From JAXMAF01 sp046350555 (lineage in GTDB: Bacteria; Planctomycetota; Phycisphaerae; Phycisphaerales; SM1A02): a stretch of DNA of 64,000 nucleotides. Positions 59,456 through 64,000 of the stretch are shown one piece after another. The notes beneath the pieces are model-generated. The model made no database searches, was not told the DNA's origin, and saw nothing but the letters and a program-made list of their open reading frames with translations. Each line of letters opens with the position of its first letter. Within the stretch, counting starts at the first letter, position 1. The translations under genes and the position numbers were made by a program. Location: assembly GCA_046350555.1 (NCBI GenBank), contig JAXMAF010000015.1:89716-153715 (forward strand). Reading direction: 5' to 3'.

Positions 59456-61183
59456 TCACTCCGACTGGCGGTTTCGGCCGCCGCCGGGAGCTCCGCCAGC
59501 CCCGCCGCCGGGGCCGCCACCCTGGCCACCGGGCCCGCCGCCGCCGCCGAAGCGCTCGCGGAAGAGCCGCTGCGCGGCGTCCTGCTCCTCGGGATCGATC
59601 TGGCCGTTGCCGTTGGTGTCGACACGCTGCATGATCCGGTCGCGCATCTCCGGCGGAAGGTTGTCGAAGCCGCCGCCGAACGCGCGCCGCTCGCGCTTTG
59701 GCATGTTCGCAGCCTGCTCCGGCGTCAGCACCGTCGCGAGCCGCTCGATGTACTTCTCAGCCATGTCGCGACGGTCGCGGAACCCGTCGCGAACCGGATC
59801 GCCGGCGTCGTTGCCTCCGCCGCGACGCGGCTGGAAGTTCCCGCTGATGAAGCCTGCGAAGCGCTCGGCCTCCCGGATCTGCTCCTGGGGCTCTTCCTTC
59901 TTGGTGATCGACACGAGCTTCTCGTTCATCGTCTTGAGTTCCTGCCGGTACGCCTGCTCGATCGCGTCGATCTGCTGGACGATCTCGGAAGGAAGGTCGA
60001 GCGACCGCACGTACTCGAGCACCTCGTCGGCGCGGGTCGGACGGAAGACGCGCTCGAAGGAGTCGCGAAGCGCCTCCTCGTTGAACTTGGCGGCGACCTC
60101 CGCAGGAAGTGCCGCGGCGATGAGCGGTCGGTACTCCTCGTTCACGTCGCGCAGCCGGATGCGGTACTGCACCTGCTTCCGCGCAATGTCCAGCCCGGTC
60201 TTGACGTCGAGTTCCTGCACGGCGCGCATCAGTCGAGGCTCGCTCTGGGCGAAGTAGTCGTTCCTCGCCTTCAGCGCCTCGGCCAGACGGAGTTCGTAGT
60301 TGCCGAGGATCTCCTTCGCACCGGCGAGCGTGACATCGTCGAGCTCCAGGCGATCCACCACCTTGAGCAGATCGGTCGACTCGCCCGAGAGACGACCGCG
60401 AGTGAGCGTCTTCTCGCGATCAAGCTTGCGTTCGAAGGTCGGCCACCTTGTCGCCTGGTCGTCGCGAAGCTGGGCCTTGACGCCCGAGACGAGCTGCTCG
60501 CGGAGCTTGGCACGCTGGGCGCGCCACGCCTCGAGCTTCTCGATCATCTGACCCATCACCTGCTTGGTCTGCTGCTCCTCGCCGGAGGCCTGGCGTGCCT
60601 TGCGCACCTCCTCGATGACCTTCGTCATCCGTTCCTCGATCATCGCCTGCGTCGCCTCTGGAGTCGGTTCGGCCGCGCCGTTCTCGACCTGCTTGCGGAT
60701 CTCCTCCTGCACGCCCTCGAATGCGCCGCGGAACTTCTCGCGCGTCTCGGGCGACATGAAGCTGCGCATGAGCTGCGGTCCGAGCTCCTGCATCGATTCG
60801 CTGACCGGCTCGAGTCCGAGTTCGAAGGCGGCGACATAGTCCTCAAGCAGCGACTCGACGATCGGCTTCTGGCTCTCGTCGAGCCCGATCCCCGAGACAA
60901 AGAGCGAGAGGTCGCGGCCCATGAACTCAGGCTGCAACGCGTCGTTCATGCCGAAGGCGCCGCGGAAGAAGCCTCCTCGCCGCTGCGTGGGCCGCTCGCC
61001 GTCGCGGTTGCCTCCTCCGCCCCCGCCACCCCCGAAGCCGCCCGGAGGGCCGCCCGGACCGCCGCCGGTCTGGCGCGGCGGATCGGCCGGCGGAGCCGCG
61101 CCCTGGGCCAGCGCTGGAAGCGGCGAGGCCAGAGCGACGGCGATGCCGACGATCAGGTGACGACGAGCACAGGTGAACAACAT
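59456..61183 (-). CDS. Large exported helical protein with one EF-hand
   Basis: The 575-residue protein starts at ATG 61183 with a signal peptide (LIVGIAVALASPLPALA). A Gly/Pro/Arg-rich linker (about 30-70) is followed by a long, highly charged helical body (ESQKPIVESLLEDYVAAFEL, EIRKQVENGAAEPTPEATQA, LVSGVKAQLRDDQATRWPTF, EILGNYELRLAEALKARNDY). Near the C terminus lies one EF-hand (DTNGNGQIDPEEQDA), then a Gly-rich tail. No enzyme motif is seen. Planctomycetes carry many such periplasmic helical-EF-hand proteins of unknown role. Calcium binding is likely at a single loop. Confidence 0.7.
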   Translation of the reverse strand: MLFTCARRHLIVGIAVALASPLPALAQGAAPPADPPRQTGGGPGGPPGGFGGGGGGGGNRDGERPTQRRGGFFRGAFGMNDALQPEFMGRDLSLFVSGIGLDESQKPIVESLLEDYVAAFELGLEPVSESMQELGPQLMRSFMSPETREKFRGAFEGVQEEIRKQVENGAAEPTPEATQAMIEERMTKVIEEVRKARQASGEEQQTKQVMGQMIEKLEAWRAQRAKLREQLVSGVKAQLRDDQATRWPTFERKLDREKTLTRGRLSGESTDLLKVVDRLELDDVTLAGAKEILGNYELRLAEALKARNDYFAQSEPRLMRAVQELDVKTGLDIARKQVQYRIRLRDVNEEYRPLIAAALPAEVAAKFNEEALRDSFERVFRPTRADEVLEYVRSLDLPSEIVQQIDAIEQAYRQELKTMNEKLVSITKKEEPQEQIREAERFAGFISGNFQPRRGGGNDAGDPVRDGFRDRRDMAEKYIERLATVLTPEQAANMPKRERRAFGGGFDNLPPEMRDRIMQRVDTNGNGQIDPEEQDAAQRLFRERFGGGGGPGGQGGGPGGGAGGAPGGGRNRQSE

Positions 61184-61391
61184 GGGTGTCTCCAGGAACT
61201 CAGGATGAACACGAACAGGCTACCGGTCCCCTTGTGACGGCAGGGTCGTCGAGGGACATGCGAACGGCCGAAGGCGGCTTCGACCCACTGTGGGCGCCGA
61301 AGGGGATTCGCGCTCAATCCACTGCACCGAAGCGACCGCTGGTCGCCAAGGAGCGCCCGAAGGCGCACCGTCTCGGACGCCGTCTCCGGGC

Positions 61392-61407
61392 ACCGTCTCG
61401 GACACTA
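61392..61407. repeat. Palindromic-element terminus at the amidohydrolase stop
   Basis: GTCTCGGACACTAG resembles the outer end of the 162-bp element (TAGTGTCCCGAG on the opposite strand) with one base missing, and includes the TAG stop. The preceding bases repeat CACCGTCTC twice. Confidence 0.4.
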
Positions 61408-63132
61408 GGGCGTGCGGTGCGTGCCAGCCCACGCGGGCGCATCCCAATCATGTACCTGCCACAAGCCCTCCGGGACAGCGATCACCGCTTCCGCAGGCCA
61501 TCCATTTGCGTCGAGTCCGATCGTGATCCGAACAAGCTGACGCCACGCTTCCCTCGGCACGCCCAGGTCCCACAACAGGGATGTCGTTCGACGCGGTCCG
61601 ATCCAGATCGTTCCGACGTCGCACCCTGCGGGGAGAGCGGCGGCGACGGCCTGCTCGATTCGGTCGAACTCGGGGGTTGCAACTCGCTCCCGCACCGCGA
61701 TGTCCACGTGGTTCCACGCCAAACGGCCCGCTCCGTAGGCCAGCTCGTCGGATCGAATGACCGTTGGGCGCTCGACACTGCGCCGAACGATCGTCTGCCG
61801 CGAACCAAGCAGTTGGACCAGGTCGGGAATCGACGGAAGCAAGTCGAGGATGAGCGTCGGCGATGGCGATTGCTGGCAATCCTCGACTGGGCGGTCCGTT
61901 GGCAGCGGCGCCGCCACGCGAGGCTGGCACCCCGAACGGTCGGGGCTAGGAGTCGGTTCATCGGGTATGGCCACGCAGCGCTGCCCGTCCTCGTCATCGA
62001 CGAGAAGCCTCCAGGCCGATCCAGCTCGCTCGACCTCGACGCTGAACGCAGCGGCCGGATCCTCGTGGACGATCGTGGCGGACACGATGCCGCCGCCGCG
62101 GTCGTGCTGGGCGACGATCGTCGTGCGGCTGTACAGCGGCGACCACATCTCGCGCTGCGAGAAGCTCTCGAACGCCCCACCGCGCTGTCGAACCATGCAC
62201 CGAAGTGCGCCTTGCGGCAGGCCGTCGAAGCGCAGCATGAAGGTACGGCGCCATGGGTCGATCCCATCCTGCGACCAATCCGGTGGCGGCTGCATGTGCT
62301 CGAACGCATGAGCGGCGCTTTGGTTGAGGGCCTCGCAACGATCGCGCGTCGATTCGATCTCGGCGCGAGTCACGTATTCCCCCCTGAGGACGATCGCGCG
62401 GATGGCCCGAAGCGATCCAATCTGCACACGAGGATCGGCTTCGAGCAGCACCAGATCGGCGCGGGTGCCGGGCGCGATCCGCCCGATGTCGCCGCGACGA
62501 AGCGCCAGCGCTGCATCGCGCGTCGCGGCACGAAGCAGGTTGGGCGCCGACTCTCCCGCCTTCGCTCGATCGAGCAAGTCCTCGACCAGGTCCGACGGCG
62601 CGATCCGGACATTGCCATCGGGCCCGGCCGCCCGTCCCGACGCTGGTCCCACGCCAACCGGGCGCTCCCGTGGCACCGGGGCGGCGCACAGGTCGGGCAT
62701 GCGCGAGCCCGCACCCGAGACCAGCGGCCTCAGCCGCGTCAGCGCCGATTCGTCGACCATGCCGACGGTCGTGATTCCCTCAAGGGCCCGCAGCCGAAGC
62801 TCGGCCGGATCGCCGGTCGCGACGGCTGGATCGATCAAGCCCGGCATGAGCCAGAGGCCGGCGCCACGCACCAGCGTGTCGCCGGGAACAAAGCGGTACT
62901 CGTCCGGGCCGACGACCGCAACGATTCGATCGCCCTCGACGACCACGGTCCGGCAGGTGTCGGCGACGCCATCGATCATCGAGATCACGTTGACGTTGGC
63001 GATGGCCAGGCGTCGAATCGCATGTGCAGCTTCAGCCGCGCCAGCGACGGGCACGGTCGTCATCCACGCCCAGGCAGCCAACCAGGTCGGCGCGAGAAGC
63101 CTCAAGGCCGGCAGCTTGGTTGGCCGAAGCAC
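61405..63132 (-). CDS. Exported amidohydrolase-like protein lacking the catalytic metal site
   Basis: The 575-residue protein starts at GTG 63132 with GGAGG 7 bases upstream; a signal peptide follows (LRLLAPTWLAAWAWMTTVPVAGAA). The amidohydrolase frame is visible at both ends: NVISMIDGVADTCRTVVVEG, DRIVAVVGPDEY, LVRGAGLWLMPGLIDPAVAT and, after only about 80 residues, RAATRDAALALRRGDIGRIAPGTRADLVLLEADP. The HxH of PGLIDxHxH is replaced by PGLIDPAVA, and most of the barrel is missing. A C-terminal domain (about 290-575) has no recognised motif. It is probably catalytically dead or repurposed. Confidence 0.65.
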   Translation of the reverse strand: MLRPTKLPALRLLAPTWLAAWAWMTTVPVAGAAEAAHAIRRLAIANVNVISMIDGVADTCRTVVVEGDRIVAVVGPDEYRFVPGDTLVRGAGLWLMPGLIDPAVATGDPAELRLRALEGITTVGMVDESALTRLRPLVSGAGSRMPDLCAAPVPRERPVGVGPASGRAAGPDGNVRIAPSDLVEDLLDRAKAGESAPNLLRAATRDAALALRRGDIGRIAPGTRADLVLLEADPRVQIGSLRAIRAIVLRGEYVTRAEIESTRDRCEALNQSAAHAFEHMQPPPDWSQDGIDPWRRTFMLRFDGLPQGALRCMVRQRGGAFESFSQREMWSPLYSRTTIVAQHDRGGGIVSATIVHEDPAAAFSVEVERAGSAWRLLVDDEDGQRCVAIPDEPTPSPDRSGCQPRVAAPLPTDRPVEDCQQSPSPTLILDLLPSIPDLVQLLGSRQTIVRRSVERPTVIRSDELAYGAGRLAWNHVDIAVRERVATPEFDRIEQAVAAALPAGCDVGTIWIGPRRTTSLLWDLGVPREAWRQLVRITIGLDANGWPAEAVIAVPEGLWQVHDWDAPAWAGTHRTP

Positions 63133-63285
63133 GTGTCGCCTCCATGAGGAACTCGAGCACACATTGCGTGCGTGACGCCGCGCTCGGGAAGACACACGCA
63201 CCGGCTCCGGCCAGCCCTGTCCCACGGCTGAAACAATCGGGCGCCGACGATCGCGGGCGTGCTGCGCAATGCTACCCTTCGCGCC

Positions 63286-63951
63286 ATGACTGATTCGCCG
63301 CATTCGATCGACGCGACCGACGCCACCGAGGCGGCGCGAACGAGCGCCGACGGCTTGGCATCGAGCCCGGTGGAGCGGACTGACGCCGCCATGGCCGTGC
63401 CCTGCGCCGACGCGAGCCTCGCCCAACGGGTCGAGGTTGTGCTGTTCGCCGCCGATCGTCCGCTGGCCGACGCGCGACTGATCGAGGTTCTCGGCCTGAC
63501 GCCTTCGGGTCCAACCACAAGGTCGATCGAGGCGGCAGTCGAGGAACTCAACCGGGGCTATGCGGAGAGCGGGCGCACGTTCCGAGTCGAGTCGGTTGCA
63601 GGTGGCCGTCGAGTGCTCACCACACCCCAGTTCAATCCGCTGCTGGAGCGACTGCGAGGTGAACGGCAACAGGCAAGACTCTCGCCTGCGGCACTCGAAA
63701 CGTTGGCGATCATCGCCTACCGGCAACCAATCCTCCGCGCCGAGCTGGAGGCGATTCGCGGCGTTGCGTGTGGCGAGGTGCTCCGTGGGCTGATGGACCG
63801 AAGGCTTGTACGAATCGCCGGACGCGCGGAGCTGCTCGGCCGTCCGATGCTCTATGGCACCACGCGCGAATTCCTGCACGTCTTTGGCCTGGCCGGCCTT
63901 GACGACCTTCCCCGACTGCAAGAGCAGCCGCCAGCGAAGCGGTCGATGTGA
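63286..63951 (+). CDS. scpB: SMC-associated segregation and condensation protein B
   Basis: The 221-residue protein starts at ATG 63286. About 45 N-terminal low-complexity residues precede the tandem winged-helix domains: ASLAQRVEVVLFAADRPLAD, then GGRRVLTTPQFNPLLERLRG, LSPAALETLAIIAYRQPILRAELEAIRGV and LGRPMLYGTTREFLHVFGLAGLDDLP. It joins SMC and ScpA in chromosome condensation. The C-terminal GLAGLDDLPRL is the ScpB hallmark. No scpA lies within the window. Confidence 0.96.
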   Translation: MTDSPHSIDATDATEAARTSADGLASSPVERTDAAMAVPCADASLAQRVEVVLFAADRPLADARLIEVLGLTPSGPTTRSIEAAVEELNRGYAESGRTFRVESVAGGRRVLTTPQFNPLLERLRGERQQARLSPAALETLAIIAYRQPILRAELEAIRGVACGEVLRGLMDRRLVRIAGRAELLGRPMLYGTTREFLHVFGLAGLDDLPRLQEQPPAKRSM

Positions 63952-64000
63952 GCAGCGCGCCGCCCGGCGGCCACCACGTCAATCGACGTCAAGGTAGGCG

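Noticed and set aside
61240..61391. Another dispersed element copy downstream of the amidohydrolase
   Set aside because: Only the last ~14 bases resemble the palindromic element; the rest shows no inverted partner and only weak GC-rich similarity.

Overview
The window is about 70% GC and gene-dense. It most likely comes from a Planctomycetota bacterium, probably class Phycisphaerae. The main support is four secreted proteins ending in a paired dockerin-like motif of the D-L-N-G-D-G-x-V-D-G-A-D-L-G-x-L-L-x-A-W-G type. A WXG100/FtsK-type gene set, an ECF sigma operon, and membrane proteins with CxxC zinc-ribbon-like pairs fit this assignment. The placement is inferred from protein style; no rRNA or tRNA gene was seen.

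Layout. 1-7.8 kb: the end of an ABC-linked M1 peptidase, a secreted repeat protein, an isolated atpD, a toxin-antitoxin pair and a YbaY-like lipoprotein. 8-10.2 kb: an iscS-iscU-iscA iron-sulfur operon on the minus strand. 10.3-13.9 kb: a 92-bp tandem repeat, an exported Asp/Gly/Arg/Pro-repeat protein, and a divergent sigma/membrane-protein operon. 13.9-20.4 kb: panC, an orphan DNA methyltransferase and a 1451-residue membrane-anchored FtsK/SpoIIIE ATPase. 20.7-29.2 kb: a lipoprotein, a dockerin metalloprotease, an EF-hand protein, a frameshifted SGNH hydrolase, glmS and a three-gene WXG100 cluster. 29.4-40.5 kb: ubiX, proS, an SseB-like protein, asnS, an unusual receiver protein, groES-orf-groL and a DUF433/PIN-like toxin-antitoxin pair. 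40.7-51.6 kb: a zinc-ribbon membrane protein, a broken vapBC, a secreted EEP phosphatase, an M24 peptidase, a second dockerin metalloprotease, a Ser/Thr kinase and a GNAT protein. 51.7-64 kb: argJ, acnA, cysE, a dockerin protein, cysK, an EF-hand exported protein, a degenerate amidohydrolase and scpB.

The most unusual feature is the repeat content. A family of roughly 105-bp elements with imperfect terminal inverted repeats occurs at least ten times, counting partial copies. A 162-bp palindrome with perfect 24-bp arms and a 164-bp element with near-perfect 24-bp arms also occur. The ends of these elements coincide with the stop codons of nine genes, and one element end abuts a truncated vapC. 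Separately, short tandem repeats with 7-, 9-, 12- and 13-bp units sit in the leaders or first codons of at least six genes. The FtsK-like ATPase together with the WXG100 cluster 8 kb away is the best candidate for an incompletely described secretion system.
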